Origin: Benincasa hispida | Lineage: Eukaryota > Streptophyta > Magnoliopsida > Cucurbitales > Cucurbitaceae | Assembly: GCF_009727055.1 (NCBI RefSeq) | Contig: NC_052349.1 | Coordinates: 40,288,029 to 40,352,028, forward strand | DNA: 64,000 nucleotides | Reading direction: 5' to 3' | In this document: positions 1 through 11,937 of the stretch, one piece after another | Position numbering within the stretch: the first letter of the stretch is position 1 | Layout of the letters: every line of letters begins with the position of its first letter | Notes under the pieces: generated by a model | The model's input: only the letters and a program-made list of their open reading frames with translations | The model's database searches: none | Told to the model about the DNA's origin: nothing | Position numbers and translations under genes: made by a program

Positions 1-2240
1 GTCAAATAATAAATTATTAATCTACATACATAGCCCATACTTTAATTAAACATATTATTATTTAAATATATCTAATAGAAGAATCCAATTATGAGGACAT
101 CAAACGTATATATGGTGGATGACGATGGAGTCACTAGACGAATGGTGACAATGACAAACATGTTAAATAACCATCAAATGAATATGAAATGAACAACATG
201 AGAGATATATGTAATTTTCAACTCTAACAATGGAGAGATTTTTACGGTGGTAAGAGACTTGAGTAAAATAAAGTATATCGCCATTAAGATTAAACTTTTA
301 AAGATAAATTATAATTTACAATATACGGTTGAATTTAGTTGTGAGTTTCCTTTTTATTTTAAATTTAATTTAGTTGCAATTCAATTTAACATGATTATAA
401 TTGTGTTTAAATGGTTTAATTAAATTTGAATAGATGAAGATGATTACATGATAGAGTTTACTTGATTGGTTTGATTTGATTTGATTTATTTGTAAATTTT
501 TCATTTGAAGAGATTCTACTGAGAATCCCTTTTAAATAGTGTTAAACTCTAATCTCTTATCTTTAACATAATATATCATGTTAAAAATGAGCCATCTTTG
601 GAAAAAAAAAATCGGACTATTTTGTTCTTTATGGATTTTTAAATTTACTATTCAAGGTCGATATAGGGAAAAATTTAAACCAAATAATGTAGAAGAAAAC
701 TAAAACCAATGAGTCTTGTCCCATTCTCTCTCTAAACATGTATATAAACAACAAGATGGTGACTTTTTATTTGATAACCTTTTAAAGAAAGGAGGAGATA
801 TTGAGCCACGTTGGGCATAACAATAATGTAGTTTGAATATTTATCACCTTCCTCCCATTTGTTTTCAAAGCTTCTCTAACTTGGTCCAACCAAACCTTCT
901 CTCTCATAATGACTGGAAATCAATTTATTTACATAGGCATCAATGTAGGCTGTGTGCAATATATGCAATCCAACAGTGTTACTAGATGATATCTATGTCA
1001 CATTGAAGAGTAGTGAGATGATTCAAGTGAGTTACGACAATACCAAAAGTGTCATGACTTAAATAATCAGATGTGATTTTAATTGACGTAGTGTATTTTT
1101 TTTTAAAAAAATTGTCAATTTGATAAATATGACAGAAATTATGTATCGAGTGCTCAAGTTAAGATGAAGTTACAGAACTAATATGAATCCAAATTTTTAT
1201 TGAATCCACACCATTTCTTTGTTATCATTTTCGCAATGGAATCCTCTCTTTACTTGTATAAATTTTTAGTTCAAGTTTTGTGGAGTTTAAAACATGACAA
1301 TATAAAACTTTGAGTGTATTTTCAATTTAATTCCATTACTTAACAAATTTTCAGATTTAGGTAATGCATACATTTTTCAATTTTGATTTAGAACAACTCA
1401 ATAAAAACAAGGGTAAAAATAAATGATAAACTGACATCATGCAAATAAAACTAAAAACACAAACATTAGGACAAATATAATCAATAAAAAAAACATTTAA
1501 GAAAAGAAAATGATATTATAGGAAAATATAATGCTTTTGGAACATGAATTTATAAAATCAATCCCAAGTGATTTTGGAAAATAACATTATTGAATAATAT
1601 TTCAGAAAAGAATTTAATATTTTGAATACACACATGCATTGGTCGTGGTAAATTATAAATGGTGAGCCATTGATGAAGGTGTTCATTGATGGAGATGGAG
1701 CTTTAGTTGTTTGGTTTAGTAGTTGGCTGTAAATAAAAGTAGGTGTTTGTGGTTGGTTATAAAATGAAAGGAAAAAAAGGACAATTGCAATAATATAAGA
1801 TGAAAACTTTTTATGTTATCTTATTGTTATATAAGGTGAACTTAGTGCATTTTCAAGGCTCCTTTTATTCATTTATCCATAAATAGAGACGCTAAACATT
1901 TATTCTTAAGTATTATGTTGTACAAGTCTTCAACTTAATGCATTTTAAATTGTTTTACTAATTGATATTATTTCATATTTATTTTGGTTTTTTGACTCCA
2001 TATTGTAGGGTGTATCTCGAAAGATATGAAAGATCTCCCTCCAAGCCGTATATCATTTAAAGAAAATTCGTACACAAAAATAAAAGGTAAAAAAAAGCCT
2101 ATTTCATATTATTTTCTAATAATTTTAATATATAAAATAAGGATGTGTTAAAATAAATTTTCATACATAAACAATGATTTGACGTTAAACTTCAAAATGT
2201 AAAATAAATTTAATAATATATATATAACTGAGATTATAAT
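1..2240. other. AT-rich DNA upstream of the CHS relic, no gene seen
   Basis: No coding similarity is visible on either strand. The stretch corresponds to the upstream flank of the CHS pseudogene and is shared in part with copy 2 (13,657-14,540). About 200-1,440 has no counterpart in copy 2, and about 75 bases near 1,985-2,060 are also missing there. It may include former CHS promoter sequence, but I can identify no element of it. Confidence 0.6.
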
Positions 2241-2858
2241 TATAGAAGTTTAGAACTAAAATTGATATTTTCAGAGTTTTGAATAAATTATTCATTAATT
2301 TAACTGAGATTTTGAACTTGGTAAAATTACTGTGTGTGTATGTATGTATGTATATACATCTATTTTCAATTTGTGTACGTACGTACGTACGTATGTATGT
2401 CTATATATATATCTTTTCAGTTTGTGTCTATTTGATCCTTAAGATTTTAATTTTTTGTAGACTATACGAAATCAAAGTTTAGGCTTCGAATTAATTTTTT
2501 CTCTTTAATTTGTACAATTTTATTAGACACAATAAGGTTTCTTTTAAATAAAATTAAAATACATCGGGTTATGGAGATTTGATAACATATTTTGTGATTG
2601 TTAACACATTAATATATGAGTTGAGTTATACTCGTTTTGTCTATATATGATCTATTAATAGGTTAAATTACAGATTTGTTCTCTAAGATTAGAAGAAAAA
2701 TTATAATTTTATTTCTAATTTTAAAAAATAAAATTTAGCCAAATGTATAGTTTATCCCCAATGATTTATATGCTAAGACATAGGATAACATAACTAAATG
2801 TATAATTTAATTTATAAAAAAAATTATTAATATAAAGATGTCGATAATGAGTGGTTAC
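2241..2858 (+). other. Remnant of CHS intron 1, copy 1
   Basis: This aligns with 15,680-16,284, which lies between CHS exons 1 and 2 in copy 2. Exon 1 itself is absent: the alignment jumps from the equivalent of 14,540 straight to the equivalent of about 15,670. The expected AG acceptor is not visible immediately before the exon 2 reading frame. Confidence 0.7.
2331..2412. repeat. TGTA/CGTA tetranucleotide microsatellite in CHS intron 1 relic (copy 1)
   Basis: Interrupted runs of TGTA, ACGT and TATA tetranucleotides. The counterpart in copy 2 (15,760-15,835) has different run lengths, as expected of replication slippage after duplication. Confidence 0.85.
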
Positions 2859-2968
2859 GTGAAAAGTCAATGATCAGAAAATGATGCATGTATTTGACCG
2901 AGGAGATTCTTTGAGAGAATCCAAATATGTGTGCGTACATGGCACTTTCTCTAGACACACATTAGGAC
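2859..2968 (+). pseudogene. CHS: Chalcone synthase exon 2, 5' fragment (copy 1)
   Basis: In frame from 2,861 the translation reads KSMIRK-stop-CMYLTEEIL-stop-ENPNMCAYMALSLDTH-stop-D. This is the conserved segment of chalcone synthase-type polyketide synthases that follows the intron in the Cys codon near residue 60. In the living family these enzymes condense p-coumaroyl-CoA with three malonyl-CoA in flavonoid synthesis. Three in-frame stops make this copy dead. The exon ends abruptly at a copia LTR; its last five bases, AGGAC (2,964-2,968), are the TSD. No exon 1 precedes it, and no rest of exon 2 follows in this copy. Confidence 0.92.
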
Positions 2969-3121
2969 TGTTAAAATAATTATGTAATTTCATGTTTTGA
3001 TTTAATGTACTTGGGTTGTTTGTTTGGATTTAGTGTCTATTTTAAGATATTACATGTGCGTATTTATCCTTGTTTTTTCTTATTAATGATATGACATACA
3101 GAATAGAGTAAACGTTTCACA
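2969..3121 (+). repeat. Copia-A 5' LTR, copy 1
   Basis: It starts TGTTAAAATAATTATG and ends GTTTCACA just before a primer-binding site. It matches 22,392-22,546 closely and the 3' LTR at 49,819-49,930. At 153 bp it is short for a plant copia LTR. The left TSD is AGGAC at 2,964-2,968. Confidence 0.88.
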
Positions 3122-3137
3122 TGGTATCAGTGTCAAA
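3122..3137 (+). other. Primer-binding site (initiator-tRNA-Met type), Copia-A copy 1
   Basis: TGGTATCAGTGTC abuts the LTR. It resembles the plant TGGTATCAGAGC site that pairs with the 3' end of initiator tRNA-Met. Copy 2 (22,547) keeps TGGTATCAGAGTCC. Confidence 0.85.
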
Positions 3138-3784
3138 AATAAATTAGGATTAGCCTCTGCTGTAGTTGAACTATTGCCATCTTTCCATTTGTGCAAGCCA
3201 GATCCAGTGACAATTTGCCTATCCCACTTCTGCAAGCCCCGGATCCAACGATGCTTGGAGTATCCGACTCGTGTGAGCCACAAATCCACCCCGATGAGCA
3301 CCTTGGCATCCTGCCCCAACTTGATCCACATACGATCTGTCGCCTTAGTCGTTCGACTTCAACCACAAATCACGACTTCATTCACAGATTACAGCTTCAA
3401 CCGTCCGACGTTTAATCTTTCCGTGTTCGACCTCCCAGCCATGGATCGTAGCTTCAACTGTTTAACCTCCTCTACTGTTCAGCTGCACGTCAGTACTTAT
3501 CTATTCAACCTTTGATTTTCTTCCCCAACTGCTCATGCACTTATAGCCCGTTCATCCTGCTGTTCAACCGTTCAGATGCATACTGGTTCAGATCACAGCA
3601 TCATCCTGTTGTTCATGCCTCTTCAGATTTCACTAACCTTGAATTGATAGCCGCTGGCCTTAAGGGTTACAAAATAGTGGTTCATGAACTCACCAGATAT
3701 GCACAATAATGATTTCTAAAGGTTACAAAATAGTGTATCTCAATTTCCCTTTCTAGTTTTTTTCGTAAGGGAAAAAATTGACGT
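3138..3784 (+). other. Copia-A untranslated leader, copy 1
   Basis: This lies between the primer-binding site and the first gag-like residues. It is conserved with 22,560-23,200 in copy 2. Open frames here differ between the two copies and resemble no known protein, so I treat it as leader rather than a gene. Confidence 0.6.
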
Positions 3785-4821
3785 ATTTCGTCCTATTAGC
3801 ATTATGTTTGATGGCACCAACTATATCACTTGGTCTTATCAAATGAAGAGTTTTTTATTGGTTGTAAGCTATGGCAGATTGTTATCAGAGATATCATCAA
3901 ACCTATCAAAGGTGCTACTGAAGAAGATAGTAAGTTTGTTGAAAGATTAGAGGATTGAGATAGCAAAAATCACCAAATAATCACTTGGTTGGGTAACACT
4001 TCCTTCCGTACTATAGATACCCAATTTGATGGCTTCAATCCTGCTAAAGAACTTTGGGATTTTCTATGTAAATGGTTCCAAACCATTGGTTTAGCTCACT
4101 ACTAACAGTTACACTACTCTGTTCAGTACCAATGAGGAGGTCGGGAAATCTATGAATGAATACCTTGCTATTCTCCAACCCATTTGGACTCAGTTAGATC
4201 AAACAAAAATTAGTCCTGATCATCTGCAACTCATCAAGGTTCTTATGGGACTCTGTTCAGAATATGAGTCTGTTTGTGCTGCCTTATTACATCCCAATCC
4301 TTTGCCATCTCTCGATGTTGCGATCCAGGAAATTTTTTCTGAGGAGAAAAGGCTTGGCCTAGTCACCTCTCTGTCATCATATGTTTCTCTTGCAACTACT
4401 CATCCACATTTTCAAACTGAGTCACCTTTCTGCAAAAATTGTAAACTACACGTTGATAAGTTTACTAATTGCCCCATCATTTAGTGTAGCTATTATCAAA
4501 AGTGTGGTCATATTTTGGACAACTGTCCTACCCAACCACCTCGCCCCCTAGTTACACCCATAAGTCAAAAAGCTCTTTTAAATTTGGTTCCCCATCTGTT
4601 GTTGTTGCTGCCACCTTTTCTAATGTGACATCTTCAATTCCTCTGAGTCTCCATATCAATGACCTTAAGGATTTACTCAAATATGTGCTCTCTTCCAATT
4701 CCCCTACTCTTGTTGTCATACTAGGTACATCTTGACTCCTCGATTCAGCTTGTTACAATCATATGACCTTAAATATAACATTATTGTCTTCCTTCATGCC
4801 TGTCAAGTCTCTTCGCACAGC
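3785..4821 (+). pseudogene. Copia-A gag and start of protease, copy 1
   Basis: Broken gag-polyprotein. It opens with residues like PISIMFDGTNYITWSYQMK, the usual copia gag opening. It continues with a gag body at 4,152-4,480 and two zinc-knuckle relics near 4,430-4,535; the first has HVD where copy 2 has HGH, losing the metal-binding His. The protease start reads LLDSAC (about 4,735-4,755), close to the D-S-G class motif, and is preceded by a stop. Gag would package the RNA and protease would process the polyprotein. Several stops and a frameshift occur before 4,150. The frame is cut at 4,821 by a hAT end. Confidence 0.85.
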
Positions 4822-5335
4822 TAGAGATGTCCAAAAAGTTCATGAAGGTGGGGCTCTGCGGGGACCCACCTCAAACGGGGCAGGGAATCCCTGAATACAT
4901 GGGGAATGGGGGAGGGAGTGAGAAATTTTTTCCCCATTCACAATTCGGGGTCGGGGACGGGAACTATATTCCTCGTCGTCGGCCCCGACCCTGGCCTACC
5001 CCATATTATCGCCCCGCCTGCGACTTTGTAATATAAATTATCAATTATAATTATAAATTATATATATATATATATTAATATTGTAGACTTTATTAAGATA
5101 ATTAGGGATATTTTAATTGTTTAAGTTCAAGATTATTATTACTATAATTCTTTAGTTGTTGTAACATTTAAGATATGATGTTTTAAATGTTGAATTTTAA
5201 TTTTTACAAATTATGAGAATTTAGCATTTTAATTATATTTTTTAAATTTCATGTGTATTATTGTTTTTAAATTTCATGTGTATTATTGTTTTAATTAGTA
5301 AAATTAATAATATTTCATCTAAATGAAAATTCCAT
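4822..5335 (+). mobile_element. Truncated non-autonomous hAT element in Copia-A copy 1
   Basis: It begins TAGAGATGTCC, the same terminus as the complete hAT at 62,256-62,971, then the same G-rich block with GGGG/CCCC runs (4,850-5,030), then AT-rich sequence. No right terminus is seen: the sequence changes near 5,335 into the internal part of element B. Its left edge falls exactly where the copia gag-protease stops matching copy 2 (24,250), so the insertion point is clear, but the other TSD is lost. Confidence 0.7.
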
Positions 5336-7726
5336 TGAAATTGTTTAAAGAATTTTTTTGTGTCTACTTGTTTTATTATGATGGATGATATTAACTTCTA
5401 TTATAAGCTTCTTAATAGGCAAGCGGTTGAATGAAAGAAAGAACAAGAGGTAAGAGAAATTAATGAGCTTCATGATCAAGTATCCCAATTAACCTCTTTT
5501 GTTAAATTTTTGGCTGAAAGGCAATTTTAGGATGTGGACTTAAAACTTCTTATACCCATTCAGGTATTTATTTAGAAGATTTAGTTAGGGAACTTTCTAA
5601 TAACTCTTGTGAGTTTCTGTAGGAATCCCTCGATGGCCAACAAGAATTCTCAAGTTACCAGCATGGATGGCTTCTATTCCAAATCTAAAGCTAGAGCTGA
5701 TTTTCAAAATTTCAAGGACCTTATTGCTCAGATTACTGAATCAATTGGGGGAGGTTTGAAGAGACCTTGTTGCAACCATCTTCTGAGACTACCAAGCTAA
5801 TCGTGGAGTAGCTGACATCGATCTTTATGTTGAGCAGTTGATTCCTCAAACTGCTGATCAAGGTATGACATTGAATTCTATAATGTGTGATTACTAATGA
5901 TTATTCTAAGTGTGAGTAGGAGTCAATTGAGTCTCACATGGAGACTCAAGCTCCCATGTTAGTTAAGATGGATCCTGTTTCTCAGCTTGCAAATTCCATG
6001 GCCCTATTGGAGAGTCGACCAAAGCTACACTACGTCTATAGTACTGAGGTCGAGTTCGTTGAGGAGTTCTATCCTTTCACGAGTGCTAATAAAGATTCAT
6101 ATCCACTATCATACCATGAACGAGTTAGTGAGGTAAGTACCAGCTTGAGGTTCATCTCAAGGAGCCTCGGGTGATAGAGTTAAAGGCTACCAAGTCTTGT
6201 TCACTTCTTCCCTCTAGCACCTCATTAATTTTTGTATATTGCTCATCTTTTTCGTACGAGTCAGAGTTTTTATTTGTTATAGAGTCAGTCCTTGAGTCTT
6301 TTGTTTTATTTCTTATTTGTTTTAAATATCTGAAAAACCAAAAAGACTTGTCTAGTTCTCTCAAAAGATGAGAAACCTTATAGCCTTGTCAGGCTATATT
6401 GATTCATCCAAAAAAGGACTGGAGAAATATGAGAATATTTTTGTACCTTAATAGGGAACGGGTCATGTTAATCAATCGACATTAAAAATTCACTCTTCCT
6501 AGAAAGAGCTAGGTGAACAAATTTACTGTTTTTTTTTATTGTTTTTTCTTAGCTTAGTTTTTGTTTTTGTTTTTCTTATGTAGGTGCCTCTTCTTACCCT
6601 TAAAAACAAGAAGAAAGAGAATCAAATTATGAAGTGTAGCCTTCTACCCACCACCCATTGCACGGAAATGTTATTAGAGGGGTCTTTCTATTCTCTTGTA
6701 CTTTTCATTTCATAAAGCTTAGTTTATAGGTACACTGGGGACAATGTATAATTTTAAGTTGGGGGTGCAGTATATCTTCAATATATTATATTTGCTTGGG
6801 GTCTTCGAGCGTTGTGCTCGGACAATACTTGTGTGCTTAATTTATTTCTTGCTCTATTGTTTGGTTGTTGTAATGAATAGTTTATAACGCATTTTTCCTG
6901 TGATTAAATTTAGATGAAATAATATTAGGAGAGCATAATCATAATTTTTACCCAAAATTTAAAATTTTTCTTGTCACTCATGAATTTTTAAGTCATTATT
7001 CTTGCGTACTTAGAATTGTATTATCGGGTTTTGATTTTTGTTGTCACCCCGAAAAGCCCACTTTTGATTAAGAGTAATCCTACTTGTCTTAGAGCAAAAC
7101 TAGACAATGTAGATTAAAAAAAGGGCCTAGTGTGCGTGAAGGAAAAAAAAAGTTAAGCTAAAGTAAAAAAAAAAAAAAAAAAGCAATGCTAGCTAGCAGA
7201 AAAAAGTGTGTATGTGTGCATGGATAGAGGTCAAAAGAGCTACCTCCATCATGTTGAGTTAGGGCCCCATGAGAAAATAGTGGATAGGTCCCTACGGTTA
7301 AGTGTGAAGGCTAGCCCTCTAGGTAAAAGAAATTTCGTTTACGTTTTGTGTGCTTGAGCATCCTTGTTTCAGTGTTACCCTCTGTTTTGTAAGTTTTGTA
7401 TGTCTAAAGTTGATAACCGAACCAAAGTAGAGGAAAAAGTGTATTGAGAACCTTATAAAACCTTTCTGGGATGTGCAAGTTTAACTAGCAAGACTGTAGG
7501 CTCATTCATTCATGAAAAGATTTAGAAACAATTTTAAAAATGTACTTCATTGATTTATTGTAATTGAATCTCATTCTTGATTGTAATTTTGATCCTAATC
7601 GACTGTTAAGACTAGAGAAACAACCTTTGTAACTTGAGCAAGCATGTTTTTGAACGAATGATTATTTTTGGTTGAATGTTTGCTTCAACCTTGCTTGGGA
7701 CGAGCAAGAATTAAGTTAGGGGTGTT
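5336..7726 (+). mobile_element. Element B internal region, copy 1 (non-autonomous gypsy-like)
   Basis: Aligns with 26,180-28,606. It carries short, broken open stretches, including one at 5,938-6,174 whose product has the acidic stretch EFVEEFYPF conserved in copy 2. It ends with a long non-coding 3' part holding a GAGCTACCTC block and a purine-rich run AATTAAGTTAGGGGTG right before the LTR. No reverse transcriptase, integrase or RNase H is present. The 5' LTR of this copy is missing, replaced by the hAT fragment. Confidence 0.75.
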
Positions 7727-9173
7727 CGATAACTCTAAAAAGAGCTCTATTTCCTAGCTTAATTTTGATTTGTACATGGATCTTTAATATTAATTATCCT
7801 ATTTTTTAGGTAATTTTATCCCAAAGGTCAAGTAAATCATTTAGATGAAAAACGAGCCAAAAAAGAGCAAAATTGGAGTTTGGACGCATCAATTTGAAAA
7901 GATTCACAGAAAATACGGTTTTGCCCTTAACATACAACGCCATAACCCTCTCGCGATGCTACAGTATGATGTTAGAAGGCAATAAGCATAGATACAGGGC
8001 ATCTTTGTTATCCTTAGCGTCGCAATGCAGCGAAGATTAACGGAAGCTCAAAATCAGTGCACGCCAAATGCAACGTCATAACAGCTTTGCAACGCCACCT
8101 CGACGCTCGAGACCTGGATTATTCAGGAGCATTGCAATTCTATCTTCAGTGTTGCAACACTGCACCTATTTCTATATATATCTTCTTCCTTTTAGGGTTA
8201 ATTTTGAATGCAGATTTTGATGGAAGCCGAGAAGATGCTTAGTTTTCTTCATTTTCCTTTATCTTTTCAACATCAATAGATTAGAGTTTTATTTTCTTTT
8301 GTGTTGTAATCGATGGATCGGATCTTCTTCTTGAACATTTCTATGAATTTATGAGGTAATTCCTATCCAATTTCTTTGAGTAAGAGGTTCCATGTTCAAT
8401 TTCTTGAGATTTCTATAATTAGATTTGATATTCCTCAATTCTATGCTTTCCTTGAATCTTGATTTAATTTAGATTTGCGTTTATATGTTGGATTGACGAC
8501 CCTATCATAATTGAATATCTTTGCTAGTTAATTTTGAGCTTGTCCGTTTCCTTGTGTTCGTCTATGCTTGAATTTACCCCGGTAGCATAGGATTGAATGT
8601 GAATGCTTTGATTTATAGGTTGACTAGAATCTTAGTAATGCATGTTCAACCTAGGTTCAAAGAACAATTTGATTAATTGAATAAGGTTGTCCAATGAATT
8701 AGTCAACATAATTGAATTCTCAATATTCATGCATATGAATTTTATTTCTATATGGACGCTATGGAACCCAATAGAATTAAAAGCATATAGCTTAATTGAT
8801 TTGGTTTTGATTAGTTGTCAGCCTTTTTAGGCACTAGTTAAATCGAATTGATTTAGTAGTTGTGCATGCATATAATGGAATGTTTGTTTAATGAATGAAC
8901 TCCATGATAGAAATTGCATAGAATCTCCCTCTTATTCTAGAAATTAGATAGACTGCAGTCGTTGATCACATTTACCCTTTGCATGTTAATTTCATGAATG
9001 TTATTTTATTCTATCCAAACAATAAATGTCCCTTGTTTTTATTGCTTTCATAGTCAAATTAACTTAGGAGAGATTTAATTCTTGGTCGTTGTGTTGTTCT
9101 ACTCTGTACTTGCCATTTGTGCTACCTAGTAGTATAAGTACTAGTTCGGTGAAGTATAAATTTTATTTGTTTA
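7727..9173 (+). repeat. Element B 3' LTR, copy 1
   Basis: About 1,447 bp, aligned with 24,583-26,042 and 28,607-34,035. The first base is changed (CGATA instead of TGATA). It ends ATTTGTTTA and is followed by ATTTT (9,174-9,178), a one-mismatch form of the ATCTT TSD found around copy 2. Near 7,930-8,110 it holds a GC-rich patch with repeated CGCAATGC/GCAACGCC motifs. Confidence 0.85.
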
Positions 9174-9178
9174 ATTTT

Positions 9179-10683
9179 CTAGTAAGCTTTATAATTTAAG
9201 TTATGTTGGTATTTCGAATAATGTTTCGAAATTTAGTTAATTTGACTGTTTACTTTGCAAACTTACAAAGCTACATGCTTTATCTTTCCGCTTCAGCTTC
9301 ATTATATGATAGACCATTTGGTCTGATTCATTATGATGCTTGGGGTCCTGCTCTTGCTCCTGCTCCTATAGTAAATTGTTATCTATATTTTTTTGTTATT
9401 TATTAATGGCTACTCTCGTTTTACTTGGATAGATGTTCATAGGAGTTGTTCTTCTTTACCCCGAATCTACATTGAGTTTTCTAAAATAGTTCATATTTAG
9501 TTTTCTCGAACCATCAAAATCCTTTGTATAGATAATGCAATGGAGCATAAGAACTCTCACCTCCTCTATGTTCTCGCACAACAGGGCACTCTTGTCCAAT
9601 GCTCATATCTTTACGTCTTTCAACTAAATGGATGAGTCGAACGAAAACATGCCATATCCTCGATTCTGTTTGTGCTCAACTTCTCTCTACATCATGCCCC
9701 AAGAAGTTTTAGGGTGAGGCTACCCTATCGTCTTCCTTTCTCTGCTATTCACAACTTATCTCCCTTTGAACGACTGCAAGGTACTTCTTCCTCTTACTCT
9801 CATCTTAAATTTTTCGATGTGCATGTTTTGTTCTACAACATCCTCATGAACATACCAAACTTGAACTATGTGCTTGTCTATGTTCTTTTCTTGGTTATGG
9901 AATTGGACATAAAGGGTTTCTAATGGTTACATACTTTTCGTCATGTCACTTTTTGGGAACATCGTATGTTTTATAGTCTTTCTCCATTTCATGCTTCTTA
10001 GCTATCCCCTACTCCATTCTTTACTGATCCCTCCACCAATTTATTTCCTATTTGTGCTTCTTTGCCCGATCCCGAGCGTTCCATATCTGCCTATCTTAGA
10101 GTTTATTCAATCTTCTTCCACCATTGCACTCTCAAATTTACTGTGTACTCTCGATGCGAAACCTGAACCTATACCCCTTTACCAATCCATCTGGGTAAGA
10201 GAAGCTCCTCACCATCTCAAAGACTCACTTTTTTTCCATTTTCATGTCTTTAGTCGAACCTTCATCTTATCATAAGGCTTGTACTAACCCTCTCTGGTAG
10301 GAAGCAATAAATGAGGAACTTTAGGCTTTAGAAAAACCTTATACTTGGGATTATGTTGAGTTACCTCTTGACAAGAAACCATTCAAATATAAGTCGATCT
10401 ATAAAATGAAAACACACACTAATGGTTCCATTGAACGTTATAAGGCCCGGTCTAGTGGCTAAAGGGTATTCTTAAGAGTATCGGGTTGATTTGAGGAATC
10501 TTTTGCTCCCGTTGCCCGAACGACATCTATTCGGAGTCTTTTGATCATAGTATCTGCTAAACAATGGTCTCCTTTTAAAATGGATGTTAAAAATGTTGTC
10601 CCAATCACACTCTACCTAAAGAGGTATGTGAAGCCCCCACTTGGTACCTCTCCTCCACCTCAAAAAGTATGTCTTCTTTACCG
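9179..10683 (+). pseudogene. Copia-A integrase and N-terminal reverse transcriptase, copy 1
   Basis: Resumes the copia polyprotein after element B. The integrase part contains LIHYDAWGPA (first catalytic Asp, about 9,328-9,357), IDNAMEH (second Asp, about 9,530) and a VERKHA-like block (catalytic Glu, about 9,635). From about 10,310 the RT N-terminus follows: ALEKPYTWDYVELP, ERYKAR, then KMDVKNV near 10,560. Integrase would insert the cDNA and RT would synthesise it. Frameshifts and stops occur throughout. It is cut at 10,683 by element C inside the codons preceding the ALYGLKQAPRAW motif. Confidence 0.85.
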
Positions 10684-11937
10684 TGATATAGCACTGAAAA
10701 TGTTCTGGATTCAATTAATTCAGGATTGTCCTAGGATTTTATGAGTTTATTTTGCTATTTTGTAGGTATTGAGCACTCAGGAGGTAGAATCAAGCATTTG
10801 GAGTTAAATGGGATTAATTTGAAGCAAATTGGAGGTAAGTTGAGCATTGGCTTCAAAGGAGAAAAAATGACTAAAATGCCCCTATGTCGCTGCGTCGAGA
10901 CCATATTGCTACGCTAAAAGGCAGAACACACGGATGCAGGGCAGCGTCACGATGTTTGCCCTGTGCTTGCTTTATGCTTGAGGTTTTATTTGCGACTTGA
11001 GTGTTGCAACGCTGGCGCTAAAACTATAAAATGTTGTTTATGCCGCCTAGGTCAAGAGTCTCAATTTCTGACAATTCTAGCTATCTCCTACTTCAATTTC
11101 TATCCACTTTTCTTCTGTTTCAGTTTGAGAATGTATCAAAACATTACCTTGGCGTTTTCCATGACTATTATGGGTTAAGATACTCGATCTAGCTTGAGTC
11201 TTTTAGATTTTTCACCTATTTGATTGTTTATGATGTTTCGAACTAATGTTTCTTTGTAATTTTGAATTCGATTCTTTTTTTAATGTTTATGATTATAAGA
11301 TATGATGCTTGGGAATTTTATGATTATTACTTTCGATTAATAATTGATGTGTGATATTTAATTTTTTGTTAATCAATTGGAAGCAATAGGTTAGGGTAGC
11401 TTGCAAATCATCTAGGTGAGCATTGTTCTAACCAACCTAGGATCAAATCAACAAGTGTTTAATTAAGGCGGTTCCTTTTTGAATGTTCAACATAGCTTTG
11501 CCCTAGACCTTAATAAAATTAGGTCAATTTGAATTTTTCATGTTGTTCATCGATTTAAATTTGTCTAATTAGTTCATTAGGTTGAATTACCTCGTTCTTC
11601 CAATTAACTCGATTAGGTAAAATTAATTGCATATCTCTAGTAATGAGAATCTTGTGATCGAATATATTAAATACGTGAATCTGTCAAAACCCAAGCTAGG
11701 TTTTCTCAAACTAAATTTTTGCATTTTATTTCATTTTATGCAATTTAACTTCTTTTACAACCAAACGACTTACACAAAACCCCCCATTTAGTTACCATTG
11801 GACTAAAAACACTTTATTTAAGAATTTGAGCGCTCTCTGTGTTTGACCAAGTCTTGCTACTATCACTAGAATTTTGTTGTGGTGGATAGGAATAAATTAT
11901 TTGGTCCAGATTTGGGCGACGAAATCCGCTTCGACCA
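10684..11937 (+). repeat. Element C solo-type LTR, copy 1
   Basis: About 1,254 bp, starting TGATATAGCACTGAAAATG and ending CGACCA. It matches 35,573-36,845 and 40,190-41,460. It separates the two halves of the copia RT and no C internal sequence follows directly, so it behaves as a solo LTR. Between 10,885 and 11,040 it has GC-rich CGTCGAG/GTTGCAACGCT motifs like those of element B. Confidence 0.82.

Noticed and set aside
3174..3515. 113-codon open frame in the Copia-A leader
   Set aside because: The corresponding region at 22,620-22,940 does not keep this frame and no domain is recognisable; it is leader sequence of the element.
10684..11937. Exact TSD for element C
   Set aside because: Left flank ends TCGTG-like and right flank CTGTG/ATAGTG-like; two mismatches prevent a firm TSD call.
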